Part shown: one piece after another, positions 44,948-55,235 of the stretch
Layout of the letters: each line of letters begins with the position of its first letter
Numbering within the stretch: the first letter of the stretch is position 1
Source: Agaribacillus aureus
GTDB taxonomy: Bacteria; Bacteroidota; Bacteroidia; Cytophagales; Cyclobacteriaceae
Direction: 5' to 3'
Assembly (NCBI GenBank): GCA_030442055.1
Contig: JAUJEB010000001.1
Coordinates: forward strand, 2,108,001-2,172,000
Length of the DNA: 64,000 bases
The notes under the pieces: model-generated
What the model saw: the letters and a program-made list of their open reading frames with translations, nothing else
What the model was told of the DNA's origin: nothing
Databases searched by the model: none
Made by a program: the position numbers and the translations under genes

Positions 44948-46201
44948 TCAGGCTTTTACCAATTCAAATATGGTGATCTCAGGCTCAATACCGATCCTAC
45001 CCGGAAAACCTAAAAATCCAAATCCGCGGTTTACATACAGATACTGGTTCTCTTTTTGGTAGAGATCAGCCCATTGTTTATACAGGTATTGTGAAGGGCT
45101 CCATCTGAAATTAGTGGTTTCGATGCCAAATTGAAAGCCATGTGTATGACCGGCAAACATCACATCGATATCCTGGAAGTTGGGTCTGACCTGTGCGTCC
45201 CAATGGCTTGGATCATGCGACAACAACAATTTAACCGCGGCTTCCTCCGTTCCTGCATTGGCCGAAGCCAGATCTCCATATTTAGGAAACCTGCCGGTTC
45301 CCCAGTTCTCAACGCCGACAATGGCCAGCTTTTCCCCATTCAGCTCCAGCATATGGTTTTTATTGTTCAATAAATTCCATCCCAGGAGTTTATGCGCGTT
45401 ATGCATATCTTTCAGATTTTGCGCCTTTGCCTTTTCACTGGGCCATGATCTGTAATTGCCATAATCATGGTTACCCAACGTTGAAAAAACGCCCATGGGT
45501 GCCTTTACCTTTTTGAAGATATCGACATAGGCATTTACCTCCTTTGTCTCATTATTTACCAAGTCTCCAGTGAAAAAAACCAAATCCGTTTTTTGTTTTG
45601 CCAGCAGCTCTACCCCTCCAATCACCGATTTTCGATCAAAAAAACTGCCGGAATGTATATCGGAAATCTGCCCAATGCGGATACCATGAAAGGAATCCGG
45701 CAGATTGGGCAGATTTATTTTTTTAAAAACTATGCGGTAATTATGAACCCCATTGATTATACCAAAGCTCAGCGTCGTAAAAGGTAGGGCAGCAGTTGCC
45801 ACCGCAGCCTTTTTAATAAACTCCCCTCTGGTCATCCCCGACTGTGTGCCTTGATCTTCAGGAATGCTTATCCGTCTACTATTGAAAAAGAAGTTTTGTA
45901 TCCACTCAATAATATCTCCAAGGAAGGTAATGATCATGATAATCCCCTTGGAAAAATAACTCACAAACAAGAAGGCCATTAACAATGAGCGTTGGTGAAA
46001 GCTCAGTAAAGACGTACCTGTAAAATGAAATACAAAAAGACCTACAATAGAAAACAAGGTGATTAGCCAAAAAACGACCGCAAAGATTCTTAAAAATCGC
46101 GCGGAGCGATTTTTAAAGAAAATCTTTATGGCGCTATGAGCATAGAGATCGATTACTATTAAAATAATCGCCAATATTGGAATCACCAGTAGCTTGTTCA
46201 T
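44948..46201 (-). CDS. Membrane-anchored metallophosphoesterase
   Basis: The 417-residue protein has N-terminal membrane helices (about 5-20, 37-60, 73-95). A calcineurin-like phosphoesterase domain lies at about 165-415 with all metal-ligand motifs: GQISDIHSGSF (D-x-H), FTGDLVNN, LGNHDYGN, LLSHDPSH and AGHTHGFQFG. A segment before it (TRGEFIKKAAVATAALPF) resembles a Tat-type or hydrophobic linker. YkuE/YpbG-type relatives act on phospholipid headgroups or cyclic nucleotides; the substrate here is unknown. It starts 47 bases after the stop of the RND gene on the same strand and may be the last gene of the efflux operon. Confidence 0.88.
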   Translation of the reverse strand: MNKLLVIPILAIILIVIDLYAHSAIKIFFKNRSARFLRIFAVVFWLITLFSIVGLFVFHFTGTSLLSFHQRSLLMAFLFVSYFSKGIIMIITFLGDIIEWIQNFFFNSRRISIPEDQGTQSGMTRGEFIKKAAVATAALPFTTLSFGIINGVHNYRIVFKKINLPNLPDSFHGIRIGQISDIHSGSFFDRKSVIGGVELLAKQKTDLVFFTGDLVNNETKEVNAYVDIFKKVKAPMGVFSTLGNHDYGNYRSWPSEKAKAQNLKDMHNAHKLLGWNLLNNKNHMLELNGEKLAIVGVENWGTGRFPKYGDLASANAGTEEAAVKLLLSHDPSHWDAQVRPNFQDIDVMFAGHTHGFQFGIETTNFRWSPSQYLYKQWADLYQKENQYLYVNRGFGFLGFPGRIGIEPEITIFELVKA

Positions 46202-46247
46202 AATCTAATGCAACTATGTCATGTAATGACAAATTTACCGATTTTGA

Positions 46248-49200
46248 CTAACTCACGCCCAGTTTACGGTTTATTTTGGCAAAGAATTGGTACATCACCG
46301 GCACAATAATCAATGTTAAAAAGGTTGCAAAAGTCAATCCAAAAATGATGGTCCATGACATAGGTCCCCAAAAAACAACGTTATCACCGCCCAAATAGAA
46401 ATCTGCGTCATAGGTAGTAAAGAATTTAACGAAATCAATATTAATACCTACTGCCAGTGGAATAAGTCCCAATATGGTGGTGATGGCTGTTAGCAATACC
46501 GGTCTCAGCCTTGTCTTACCCGCTTCAGCTATCGCTTCATTGATATACTTAAATTCCAGCCTTTCCACACCTTGCTGGACCTTCTTCCTCTTCCTGATCA
46601 ATTCAATAAAGTCTATCAACACGATCGCATTGTTTACCACCACCCCTGCCAGCGAAATGATACCGATCATGGTCATGATAACAACAAACTCCATATTGAA
46701 GATAAACAATCCCAAAAACACCCCCACAGTACTCAATCCTACCGAAGACATAATGATAACCGGTGTGGTACCTTTGTTAAACTGCGCAACGATTATCAGG
46801 AAAATTATAAAAACAGCCAGGATCAGGGCTTGCGATAGGAAAGCCATTTCCTCCTTTTGCTTTTCCTGCTCTCCACCAAATTTATATTCATATCCAAAAG
46901 GCATGGAATAATCTGCCAGAAGGGTCTGAATATCCTCATTGATCTGTGTAGGGTTGTAACCACCGACTACATTTGAATAAATAGTAATTACCCGATCAAG
47001 GTCCTTCCTTTTAACCGAACCGTAGGTTGAGCTTAGTTCTATGTCAGCCACCGAAGAGATCGGCACCTGCATCATGCGGCCATTTACCTGGTTCCTGAAG
47101 GTAATGTTTTTATTCCTCAAAGCTTCCAGATCATACCGGTAAGCGTCGTCGAGTCGTAATTGTATTTCATAGTCATCTTCCCCCTGCTTAAACTTAGATA
47201 TCTCCTTGCCAAATAAGGAAGTCCTCACCTCACCTGCTATGGATGCCGTTGACAACCCAAACCTTCTGGCCTTCTCTCTGTCAATATTGATGAGCAGTTC
47301 CGGCTTTCCGGTTTGCAAATCACTTTGTAGTTTTTCGATACCCTGGATACCCGATTGGTTGATCACATTTTTCATATCTTCCACAATATCAATCAGTGTA
47401 GCCAGGTTTTCGCCGGAGACTTCAATGTTAACCGGCTTACCTGCCGGAGGACCCGCGGCATCTTTGTCCACCGTGATGCTTACACCGGGGTAGCCGGCAA
47501 TAGCAGCCCGTATCTCTTCCATGACATCCCTGGTATTGATACCGTCACGGTCTTTAAATTCTACAAAATTGACGGTAATCCTGGCTTTGTTTGGCGTATC
47601 GGACTGTCCAAAAGCAGATGGGTCATTGGGGTCGGCAGTATCCTGCCCTACTTTTGAAATGACCGACTCTACTATTTTGTTGTAAGGCTCGACCACATCC
47701 AATACCTTCCGCTCAACATCCCGTGCAAAAGAATTTGTTTTCTCGATATCCGTACCAATGGGGAATTCGATAAAGACGTTGACATACTTGGGCATATTTT
47801 CCGGAAAAAAGAGAACTTTTGGTGGTTTCACCACATTGAGGGCAATAGACAAGATCATGAGCAATATCGTCCCCCAGAAAAACAGCCATGGGCGGTATCC
47901 TGCCAGTGCAAACTGCAATACACGTGAGTATTTATTTTCAAGCCAGGGTAAAAACCCTCTTTGAAAACGACGGCTGGCCGGGATCAGAACATATACATTA
48001 AGTATGACCAACAGTCCAAATATGATGGCCAGATTACCCAAAGCAGTAGCCCCTATTACAAGAAATAATACGCCAATGACAACACTGATAAGTATCATTC
48101 TCCATATCTTGGTGTGGTTGGCCTTTTCTCCTTTGTCAATGCGCATAAAGGTAGATATCAAAACAGGGTTGATTACCAGCGCCACAAATAAAGAGGACGC
48201 CAGCGTAATGATAACACCGATGGGTAAGTATTTCATAAATTCTCCCATCAATCCAGGCCATAGCGCTAATGGAATAAAAGCAGCCAGTGTAGTGGCCGTC
48301 GATGTAATGATTGGCCATGCTACCTCTCCCACTCCTTCCTTGGTAGCTTCCCACGGACTCATTCCTGACTCCATCAACCGGTAGACGTTCTCCACGATTA
48401 CAATACCATTATCCACCAGCATACCCAAAGCCAGGATCAAGGCAAATAAAATCATCATATTTACCGTAATACCTAAAGCTCCCAGGATCAGGAAACAAAT
48501 AAACATGGACACGGGGATAGCAATCCCAACGAACAGCGCGTTCCTGGTACCAAGGAAAAACAGCAGCACCAGCACTACCAAAATAACGCCGGAGATGATG
48601 TTGTTTTCCAAACTGTTTACCAGGTTTCTGGTCATTTCACTTTGATCGTTAGTGATGGATATCTCTAACCCTTCGGGAAACTGCTGCTTCATCTCGTTCA
48701 ACACCGCATTGATCTTATCGGTAGCAATTAACAAATTCTCTCCACTGCCTTTAATCACATCCACTGACACCACAGGTTTTAGGGCCAGCCGGGCATAACT
48801 TTCCTTCTCCCGGTAATCAAATTCCACCTGCGCCACATCTCTGAGGTATACAATGTTATTGTCTTCATTTTTAACAACAATATCCAGCATTTCGGCGGGA
48901 TCATCAAACTCGCCTACAACACGAATACCTCTTCTGATATTCCCCTCTTTAATATTTCCAGCTGAAGAGGTCACATTCTCTGCGCGGATCGCATTTTCAA
49001 TATCTTCAAAATTCACCAATCGCGCATCCATCAGATAGGGGTCTGCCATGATCTTCACCTCCTTTTCGTCCACTCCCCTGATCTCCACCGATGAAATCTC
49101 CGATATCTTTTCCAGCTCGTCTTGCAAATCCTCGGCATAATCCTCCAGGCGGTCCAGGCTGTAGTTACCTGAAAGGTTAATATTCATAATGGGAAACTCC

Positions 49201-49652
49201 GAGAAATTCATTTCAAAAACATCCGGATCCTGATCAAGGTCAGTAGGTAATTCCGGCTTCGCCCTGTCAACGGCATCCTTCACTTTTTGAAGCGCGTCTT
49301 CGATATCTATATCCGGATCGAATTCGGCAATTATTGTTGAGTAATCCTGAACCGAGGTAGATTTGATGTTATCAATCTCGGAAATCTCATTGATCTCCTT
49401 TTCCAGCTCTCTTGTGACAAGATTTTCTATATCAACCGGTGAGTTACCCGGATAAGGAGTACCGACATATACCATCGGTTGCTCGACCTCGGGATAACTG
49501 TCCTTAGGTAAAGTAACATAAGAGTTGATACCCATGAATACAATAATAACCAGCAAGATAAACACGGTATTTTTGTTATTCAGGGCCAGCGAGGTCAACC
49601 CGAACTCCTTTTCTACTTTTTTAGATTCAATTTTTTTATGATCTTCTGACAT
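46248..49652 (-). CDS. RND efflux transporter, inner membrane permease
   Basis: The 1134-residue protein has the duplicated layout of AcrB-type pumps: one helix near 30-50, a large periplasmic loop, and a six-helix block with LALGMLVDNGIVIVENVYR. A second large periplasmic loop then precedes a final block with NNAIVLIDFIELIRKR and RLRPVLLTAITTILGLIPLA. It exports compounds across both membranes with the membrane-fusion and TolC genes upstream in the operon. It is longer than typical AcrB (about 1050) because of extra residues around the mid-membrane region. The TetR gene lies three genes upstream. Confidence 0.95.
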   Translation of the reverse strand: MSEDHKKIESKKVEKEFGLTSLALNNKNTVFILLVIIVFMGINSYVTLPKDSYPEVEQPMVYVGTPYPGNSPVDIENLVTRELEKEINEISEIDNIKSTSVQDYSTIIAEFDPDIDIEDALQKVKDAVDRAKPELPTDLDQDPDVFEMNFSEFPIMNINLSGNYSLDRLEDYAEDLQDELEKISEISSVEIRGVDEKEVKIMADPYLMDARLVNFEDIENAIRAENVTSSAGNIKEGNIRRGIRVVGEFDDPAEMLDIVVKNEDNNIVYLRDVAQVEFDYREKESYARLALKPVVSVDVIKGSGENLLIATDKINAVLNEMKQQFPEGLEISITNDQSEMTRNLVNSLENNIISGVILVVLVLLFFLGTRNALFVGIAIPVSMFICFLILGALGITVNMMILFALILALGMLVDNGIVIVENVYRLMESGMSPWEATKEGVGEVAWPIITSTATTLAAFIPLALWPGLMGEFMKYLPIGVIITLASSLFVALVINPVLISTFMRIDKGEKANHTKIWRMILISVVIGVLFLVIGATALGNLAIIFGLLVILNVYVLIPASRRFQRGFLPWLENKYSRVLQFALAGYRPWLFFWGTILLMILSIALNVVKPPKVLFFPENMPKYVNVFIEFPIGTDIEKTNSFARDVERKVLDVVEPYNKIVESVISKVGQDTADPNDPSAFGQSDTPNKARITVNFVEFKDRDGINTRDVMEEIRAAIAGYPGVSITVDKDAAGPPAGKPVNIEVSGENLATLIDIVEDMKNVINQSGIQGIEKLQSDLQTGKPELLINIDREKARRFGLSTASIAGEVRTSLFGKEISKFKQGEDDYEIQLRLDDAYRYDLEALRNKNITFRNQVNGRMMQVPISSVADIELSSTYGSVKRKDLDRVITIYSNVVGGYNPTQINEDIQTLLADYSMPFGYEYKFGGEQEKQKEEMAFLSQALILAVFIIFLIIVAQFNKGTTPVIIMSSVGLSTVGVFLGLFIFNMEFVVIMTMIGIISLAGVVVNNAIVLIDFIELIRKRKKVQQGVERLEFKYINEAIAEAGKTRLRPVLLTAITTILGLIPLAVGINIDFVKFFTTYDADFYLGGDNVVFWGPMSWTIIFGLTFATFLTLIIVPVMYQFFAKINRKLGVS

Positions 49653-49672
49653 AACTTAAATCTATTAAAATC

Positions 49673-50830
49673 TTATAAATTAGCGGTTTGGGTTGATCTG
49701 TCGGCAAATTTCACCGGGATACCATCATTCAAATCGCGGTATCCATCCAATACGATCACATCATTTTCAGCCAACCCTTTGATAACTTCCGTTTGACCAT
49801 TCTGGGTTTTGCCAGCTTCAATACTCCTTCTTTTGGCCACAGTATTGCCATCTTCCTCATCCACTACAAACAAAAATTTTCCTGCAGCGTCTGTAAGAAT
49901 AATTTCACTGGGCACCAGTATCGCATCGGCTACCTGATAGTCAGTTAACTTTAGGACAACTACCTGATTGGGCTTAACAGTAAAATCCGTTTTGCTCAAG
50001 GCAGCTTCGATCTTGAAGGTCCTGTTTTCAGGATTGATCACTTCGCCTACTGCGGTAATTTTGCTGGTATAGGTTTTGTCCTGAATCGGGAAATGTAAAG
50101 TGACAGAATCCCCGGCTTCGAAGGCACCAAGAAATCGCTCTGATATGTCTGCTTCCACATACATTGACTTCGGGCTAACCATTCTTACCAATGGCAACCC
50201 AGGCTGGGCCATTTCTCCAAGTTTGGCAGGCAAATCGTCAACCCGGCCATCAAAGGGCGCTTTTACAATTGACTGGCTTAACTGTGAGTTGGTAGTGGCT
50301 AACCTTCTTTCTAATGACTCCTTGTTATTTTTAGCTTCCAGATACTGAATTTCAGTACCGATATTATTCTTCCAGAGTCTTTCCTGCTTTTCAAAAACCG
50401 TGGTTGCCAGTTCCAGGGAAGTTTTTAATTCGGCAATGTTATTTCGTACAATGTCAGCGTCCAATGTAAGCAAAACCTGGCCTTTGGAAACCCTTTGTCC
50501 CTCGCGCACCCTGATGCTTTCAATTCTACCCATGGTCTCAGCACTTATCATCACATTCTTGCGTGATGCAGCCGATCCTCTGACGCTTATCTTGTGCACA
50601 AATGGAACCAATTCGATTTTTCCGGAGGAGATTAATACTGAATTTTGTACCACGGTAGTGGTATCCAAGGTGGCAATTTCCTTTTCCAGGTTATCGATTT
50701 TTTCCTGCAACTCGGATAAGGCCGCTTTAGCCTCGGCAAGTTCAGCTTTTTTTGCTTTCAAATCGGTGCCGGATTGACAGCCAAACAAAGTAGAAATAAC
50801 AACGGCAATGATTAAAATATTGTTTTTCAT
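49673..50830 (-). CDS. RND efflux periplasmic adaptor (membrane fusion protein)
   Basis: The 385-residue product is a lipoprotein (lipobox LFGC, Cys18). A short coiled coil follows (AKKAELAEAKAALSELQEKI in the first 50 residues). Then come the lipoyl/barrel-sandwich part (VRGSAASRKNVMISAETMG, VREGQRVSKGQVLLTLDADI) and a hairpin of about 50 residues. The C-terminal beta-barrel and membrane-proximal domains follow (VVLKLTDYQVADAILVPSEI). It bridges the RND pump and the outer-membrane channel. Gene spacing of 20 and 31 bases to its neighbours fits one operon. Confidence 0.94.
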   Translation of the reverse strand: MKNNILIIAVVISTLFGCQSGTDLKAKKAELAEAKAALSELQEKIDNLEKEIATLDTTTVVQNSVLISSGKIELVPFVHKISVRGSAASRKNVMISAETMGRIESIRVREGQRVSKGQVLLTLDADIVRNNIAELKTSLELATTVFEKQERLWKNNIGTEIQYLEAKNNKESLERRLATTNSQLSQSIVKAPFDGRVDDLPAKLGEMAQPGLPLVRMVSPKSMYVEADISERFLGAFEAGDSVTLHFPIQDKTYTSKITAVGEVINPENRTFKIEAALSKTDFTVKPNQVVVLKLTDYQVADAILVPSEIILTDAAGKFLFVVDEEDGNTVAKRRSIEAGKTQNGQTEVIKGLAENDVIVLDGYRDLNDGIPVKFADRSTQTANL

Positions 50831-50861
50831 TGTTTCTTCAATTTTAGTAATTGTGATTTTC

Positions 50862-52223
50862 CTATTTATTTAAAAGTTTTCCCAATACCCGATCAAATTC
50901 AACCTTACCAATTAAGGCATCGTAAAGTGCCTCATAGTAATTGTTCTGCGCTTCCCGATAGTCCGTAGTAGCGTCCAATACCTCTGTGTTGGCTCCTACA
51001 CCTTCCGTATATTTAATTTTAGCAACATCATACACTTCTCTTGACAATTGCATATTTTCCTGTTGTGCTTCCAGGTTTTCGATACTCACCTTCAATGCAT
51101 TTTGAGCCTGTGTAATTTCCAGGTCAATATTGTTTTTAAGCATGGTAATCTGGTTGTCTATCTGTTCAATTTGTAACCTATCCTGTTGGATTAAGTACTT
51201 TTTTCGCAGACCGTCAAAAACCGGAATATGAATAGCCAGGCCTACATTGCCACTACTCAACCACCGGTCACCAAATTTAAGAAATTGGTCTGAAAAATTA
51301 GTACCTGTATTATAACCCACGTTGGCAAACAGATCAATATTGGGTAAGTATTGCACCTGGTTATTTTTTCTTTGCAATTCAATGAGTTGACGGTTTGTCA
51401 GCAATTGAGAATACTCTATACGATCTGAATAGTCAAAATTGCCTACTTCCTGAAGTTGGTATTCGAAAGCAATATCAGTGATTTTGTCGGCGAGCATAAT
51501 TTGATCACGTACGGGATAACCCATTTGAAACTTTAACAAATCATAACTCACACGCAATACTTCTTCCGCATTCTTGACAGCCACCTTTGTGTTATTGAAA
51601 AGCACCTTTACCCGGTTTACCTCTATTTTTTCGGCAAATCCATTTTCATGTAAAATCGATGTTTCATTTAAAAGGGTGTCGTAACGCTTGAGATTAACCT
51701 GCAGCAACTCATATCTGTCCTGGCTTACAAGCGCCACATAATAGGCCTTGGTTACAGCGTCAACGACGTCGACCTTTGATTTGATATGATCTTTTTCGCT
51801 GAGCTCCTTAAAAGTTCTCGCCGCCCGTAATCCTACAAAATAGGATCCATCAAAGACCATTTGTCTCACGCTGAGACCGGCATTCCCAACGTACTGCAAT
51901 CCAAAGGCGAATTCAACTTCGGTTCCTACCGGCACGGTCGGATCAAAATTGTTGGCGTCGATGACAGATTTTTGAACGTTGTAGTTGTTGGTAAAATCAG
52001 CATCCAGGTTTATTTGAGGCAACCCATCGGCCGTAATTTCCCCCACCCGCGCTTTGGCAATATTCCGGTCCAAATCGGTATTTAGAACATCAGCATTGTT
52101 CTTAAGCGCATAATCAATGCAATCCTGCAATGAATATTTTGAGGTTTCATTGTTATTCTGAGCCAACACACCTATCGGGAGCATCAGCGCAAAAAGTAAA
52201 CTATTTATTTTGAGTAGTTTCAT
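50862..52223 (-). CDS. TolC-family outer membrane channel
   Basis: The 453-residue protein has a signal peptide ending LAQN. It has the doubled outer-membrane efflux repeat: YSLQDCIDYALKNNADVLN near the start, long amphipathic helices (for example LEAQQENMQLSREVYDVAKI) and the C-terminal TDYREAQNNYYEALYDALIG. It forms the outer-membrane duct for the adaptor and RND pump. It comes directly after the TetR gene (15-base gap). Confidence 0.94.
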   Translation of the reverse strand: MKLLKINSLLFALMLPIGVLAQNNNETSKYSLQDCIDYALKNNADVLNTDLDRNIAKARVGEITADGLPQINLDADFTNNYNVQKSVIDANNFDPTVPVGTEVEFAFGLQYVGNAGLSVRQMVFDGSYFVGLRAARTFKELSEKDHIKSKVDVVDAVTKAYYVALVSQDRYELLQVNLKRYDTLLNETSILHENGFAEKIEVNRVKVLFNNTKVAVKNAEEVLRVSYDLLKFQMGYPVRDQIMLADKITDIAFEYQLQEVGNFDYSDRIEYSQLLTNRQLIELQRKNNQVQYLPNIDLFANVGYNTGTNFSDQFLKFGDRWLSSGNVGLAIHIPVFDGLRKKYLIQQDRLQIEQIDNQITMLKNNIDLEITQAQNALKVSIENLEAQQENMQLSREVYDVAKIKYTEGVGANTEVLDATTDYREAQNNYYEALYDALIGKVEFDRVLGKLLNK

Positions 52224-52238
52224 GCTTCAAAAGCTTAT

Positions 52239-52856
52239 TTAATTGATTTTATGTAATTTATCTTGATATTCTTTATAGAGATCCCTACCCTCGTCGGTCA
52301 ATATCCCATAGACAAAATGATCAAACAACTGCATCTGTAATTCAGATAATTCAAACTTGTCACTGGGATAAAGCCCGTCATCAAACGTCATTTGCACCTG
52401 CTCCACCCTAAAAATAGCCAGGGCCTCTACATCTATTTCTTTTCTATAAAACCCTTTTCTAATACCCTTGTTCAAATTCTCAACAATGTTGTTTTTGATG
52501 AATTCGTTTTTGAATGTTAACCATTGATCCCAGGCCTTTTTGTGGTATTTCTTTAAATCAAATAACAGCGAAGGATTAATATCTTTGAGATTTTTTCTCA
52601 TACAGATACTAATTTTGGCCAGCTCGTCAATGGCGTCCACCGATGACTTCTCAATGTCTTCCATTTCCCTTCTCTCCATATCCATACTTATTTTGGTAAC
52701 TGTATACACCAAGTCGTCTTTATCCTTAAAGTATTGGTAAATGGTTTTTTTTGAAATGGTTAATTCCCTGGCAATATCATCCATAGAGACGCTTCTGATT
52801 CCGTACTTATGAAATAAAGTATGCGCGGCTTCAAGGATACTTTCTCTTATTTCCAA
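52239..52856 (-). CDS. TetR-family transcriptional regulator of the efflux operon
   Basis: The 205 residues begin with a TetR helix-turn-helix: RESILEAAHTLFHKYGIRSV, then SMDDIARELTISKKTIYQYF and KDKDDL. The C-terminal ligand-binding part is helical with a hydrophobic core and no named subtype. As first gene of the tetR-tolC-mfp-RND unit it probably represses its own operon and responds to a pump substrate. Two palindromic sites upstream (52880-52921 and 52941-52965) share its likely half-site and fit autoregulation. Confidence 0.92.
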   Translation of the reverse strand: MEIRESILEAAHTLFHKYGIRSVSMDDIARELTISKKTIYQYFKDKDDLVYTVTKISMDMERREMEDIEKSSVDAIDELAKISICMRKNLKDINPSLLFDLKKYHKKAWDQWLTFKNEFIKNNIVENLNKGIRKGFYRKEIDVEALAIFRVEQVQMTFDDGLYPSDKFELSELQMQLFDHFVYGILTDEGRDLYKEYQDKLHKIN

Positions 52857-52879
52857 CTTCTTAATTTTTATTTAAAACA

Positions 52880-52921
52880 AAACTATGGAAACTTTAAACA
52901 TTCCCAAAGTTTTCATAGTTT
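52880..52921. promoter_or_regulatory. Candidate TetR operator, 16-bp-arm inverted repeat
   Basis: AAACTATGGAAACTTT (52880-52895) and AAAGTTTTCATAGTTT (52906-52921) are inverted copies with one mismatch, separated by 10 bases. The site lies 24 bases upstream of the tetR start, where it could block transcription. There is no T-tract, so a terminator is unlikely. Confidence 0.7.
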
Positions 52922-52940
52922 CGTAACGTTGACTTAAAAA

Positions 52941-52965
52941 AAAAGTTTACAAGTGTGGAACTTTT
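52941..52965. promoter_or_regulatory. Second, weaker operator-like inverted repeat
   Basis: AAAAGTT and AACTTTT, 7-base arms 11 bases apart, repeat the inner half (AAAGTTT/AAACTTT) of the larger palindrome 20 bases away. It may be a secondary site for the same regulator. Confidence 0.4.
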
Positions 52966-53142
52966 TTGAATAAAATGTTTCTAAAGGTTAAAAACGATGA
53001 AAACCGGTGTAAAATGCTACGCTGATTTTAAACAACTCCACCAGGTATTGTATATTAAAATCAAAAAAATAAAATCTCTTGGAGGTTTATCCCGTAAAAT
53101 AAAACCTACTACACTATCATTAATCCGATTGTCTTTAAAACC

Positions 53143-55092
53143 ATGACGCTCACATCCAAGACTATCAGAAAATTGGCGGCCATCATGTTTTCAGACATGG
53201 TTGGATACACCGCCATGATGCAGACTGACGAGCAGCGGGCTATTACAAGCAGGAGGAGACATCGAAAAATAATGCGGGAAAAGGTTAGTGCCCACAACGG
53301 CGAAATCCTTCAATATTATGGGGATGGCACACTTACTATTTTCGATAGCGCTATCGAAGCGGTGGATTGTGCGATCGAAATTCAACAACTGCTGCAACAA
53401 GAGCCAAAAGTAGCTTTAAGAATAGGTCTGCATACCGGGGATATTGTATACAACGACGAAGGAATTTATGGCAACGGTGTAAATATAGCTTCACGGATCG
53501 AAGCTTTGGCGATAGAGGGAAGTGTCATGGTCTCTGACAAGGTATACGATGAAATCAAAAACCACAACGAGTTCCAGACAATTTCGATGGGTAAATTTGA
53601 ATTGAAAAACGTCCATCAGCCCGTGGAGGTTTTTGCCCTCTCTAACCAGGGTCTCCGGGTACCGCGGCCCATGGATTTGAATAGCAAGACCAGCGCCTCC
53701 TACCAAAGTATTGCTGTGCTGCCTTTTGTAAATATGAGCTCCGATACTGAAAATGAATATTTCAGCGACGGCATTACCGAAGAAATTATCAATGCCCTCA
53801 CCAAGGTTGAAGGGTTACAGGTAACATCCAGGACTTCTTGTTTCTCCTTCAAAGGCAAAAATGAGGACATCAGGAACATTGGTACTCAATTGGGGGTAAA
53901 TACCATATTGGAAGGCAGTGTGAGGAAAGCCGGCAATAAAGTAAGAATTACCGCACAGCTTATCAATGTGAACAACGGTTATCACCTATGGTCAGAATCC
54001 TATGATCGCCAGCTGGCGGATATTCTAGAAATTCAAGACGAAATATCTAACAAAATTGCTTTTAATTTAAAGGAAAAACTGTCAAAATCAGCTGTTAAAG
54101 AATCGCTCGTCAACGTTACTACCAGGAATATTGATGCCTATAACTCTTACCTGAAGGGACTTTTTCATCTTAATAAATGGAATCCCGAAAACGCGAAAAA
54201 GGCCATTGCCTTTTTCGAAGAGGCTGTCCAAAAAGAGCCTTCAATGGTAGAGGCTTACGTGAAGCTGGCCCATTGTTATTCTTTCATGGGGGCATCAGGT
54301 CAAATAAAACCGAAGGGCGCCGCTTTTAAAGCCAGAGACCTGGCAAAAAAAGCATTAAGTCTGGATCCCAATCACTATGGCGCTTATGTTTCAATAGGTC
54401 TCGTTAATCTGCTAACTGATTATAACCTGACTTCCGCTAAAAATAATTTCGAAAAGGCGGTAAGGCTTAATCCTGGCATTCCTTATGTTCATGAATCCTA
54501 TGCGCTGTATTTAAATTGTGTCGACAATCACGATAAGGCCGTGGAAGAATCGCGGATAGCAGTAAAACTTGATCCATTGTCAATAAACGCCAATATGGGA
54601 TTAGGCAGGGCCTTACAACTGGCAGGGAAAACCGACGAAGCCATCGAGCAATTTAATAAGGTACTGGCATTGGATAGTAATTACCGGGCGGCGATTGAAG
54701 CCATTGGCTGGGTTTACCTCTCTATGGAGGAGTACCCAAGGGCCATTGAATATTTCCTTACCTATCAGCAAAAGGTAGACCACCCGCTAAAAGGCCATAC
54801 CGGTTTAGGTTTTGCCTATGGTGTTTCAGGGCAGACCAAAAAGGCTACGGAATGCCTTAATAAGGTGTTGAAAAGGTCAAATGAGGACAAGGAAATAGAT
54901 CTCAGCGTCGACCTGGCCATCATTTATGTTGGTTTAAAAGAATTTGATAAAGCTATTGAACAACTTAAAAAAGCTATAAATGAAAAAGTAGGCGGGGTTA
55001 TATTTATAAAAAATTATCCTATTTTTAAAGCCCTGCATGATCGTCCCGAATTTAAAGAATTAGTCAATTCAGTAGGATTGACTGAAAATTAA
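53143..55092 (+). CDS. Class III adenylate/guanylate cyclase with TolB/FlgO-like and TPR domains
   Basis: The 649-residue protein starts with a class III cyclase domain (about 8-170). Metal-binding Asp residues are in MFSDMVGYTAMM and YYGDGTLTIFD, and the transition-state Asn/Arg are in YGNGVNIASRIEAL. Residues about 185-315 are a TolB/FlgO-like domain (IAVLPFVNMSSDTENEYFSDG, cited in part: AVLPFVNMSSD; GVNTILEGSVRKAG). Then come TPR repeats to the end (ALSLDPNHYGAYVSIGLVNL and similar). No membrane helix is evident, so it should be cytoplasmic. Such proteins are frequent in Bacteroidota and other phyla, but their signals are unknown. It is divergent from the tetR operon. Confidence 0.9.
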   Translation: MTLTSKTIRKLAAIMFSDMVGYTAMMQTDEQRAITSRRRHRKIMREKVSAHNGEILQYYGDGTLTIFDSAIEAVDCAIEIQQLLQQEPKVALRIGLHTGDIVYNDEGIYGNGVNIASRIEALAIEGSVMVSDKVYDEIKNHNEFQTISMGKFELKNVHQPVEVFALSNQGLRVPRPMDLNSKTSASYQSIAVLPFVNMSSDTENEYFSDGITEEIINALTKVEGLQVTSRTSCFSFKGKNEDIRNIGTQLGVNTILEGSVRKAGNKVRITAQLINVNNGYHLWSESYDRQLADILEIQDEISNKIAFNLKEKLSKSAVKESLVNVTTRNIDAYNSYLKGLFHLNKWNPENAKKAIAFFEEAVQKEPSMVEAYVKLAHCYSFMGASGQIKPKGAAFKARDLAKKALSLDPNHYGAYVSIGLVNLLTDYNLTSAKNNFEKAVRLNPGIPYVHESYALYLNCVDNHDKAVEESRIAVKLDPLSINANMGLGRALQLAGKTDEAIEQFNKVLALDSNYRAAIEAIGWVYLSMEEYPRAIEYFLTYQQKVDHPLKGHTGLGFAYGVSGQTKKATECLNKVLKRSNEDKEIDLSVDLAIIYVGLKEFDKAIEQLKKAINEKVGGVIFIKNYPIFKALHDRPEFKELVNSVGLTEN

Positions 55093-55235
55093 TTGTAAGC
55101 CAGAAATATTTCACATTAATGACTGAAAATTAGGAACTTATTGATATTTTTATCAACTTTTACTCGAAACATGTAACCAAACAGTTTGACGTATTGTTTA
55201 GTTCATTCCAGTTCGAGCTCTAGCGCCTGGGTGTC

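Noticed and set aside
46474-46911. 145-codon plus-strand frame inside the RND gene
   Set aside because: Antisense to transmembrane blocks of the pump, with no start context or family match.
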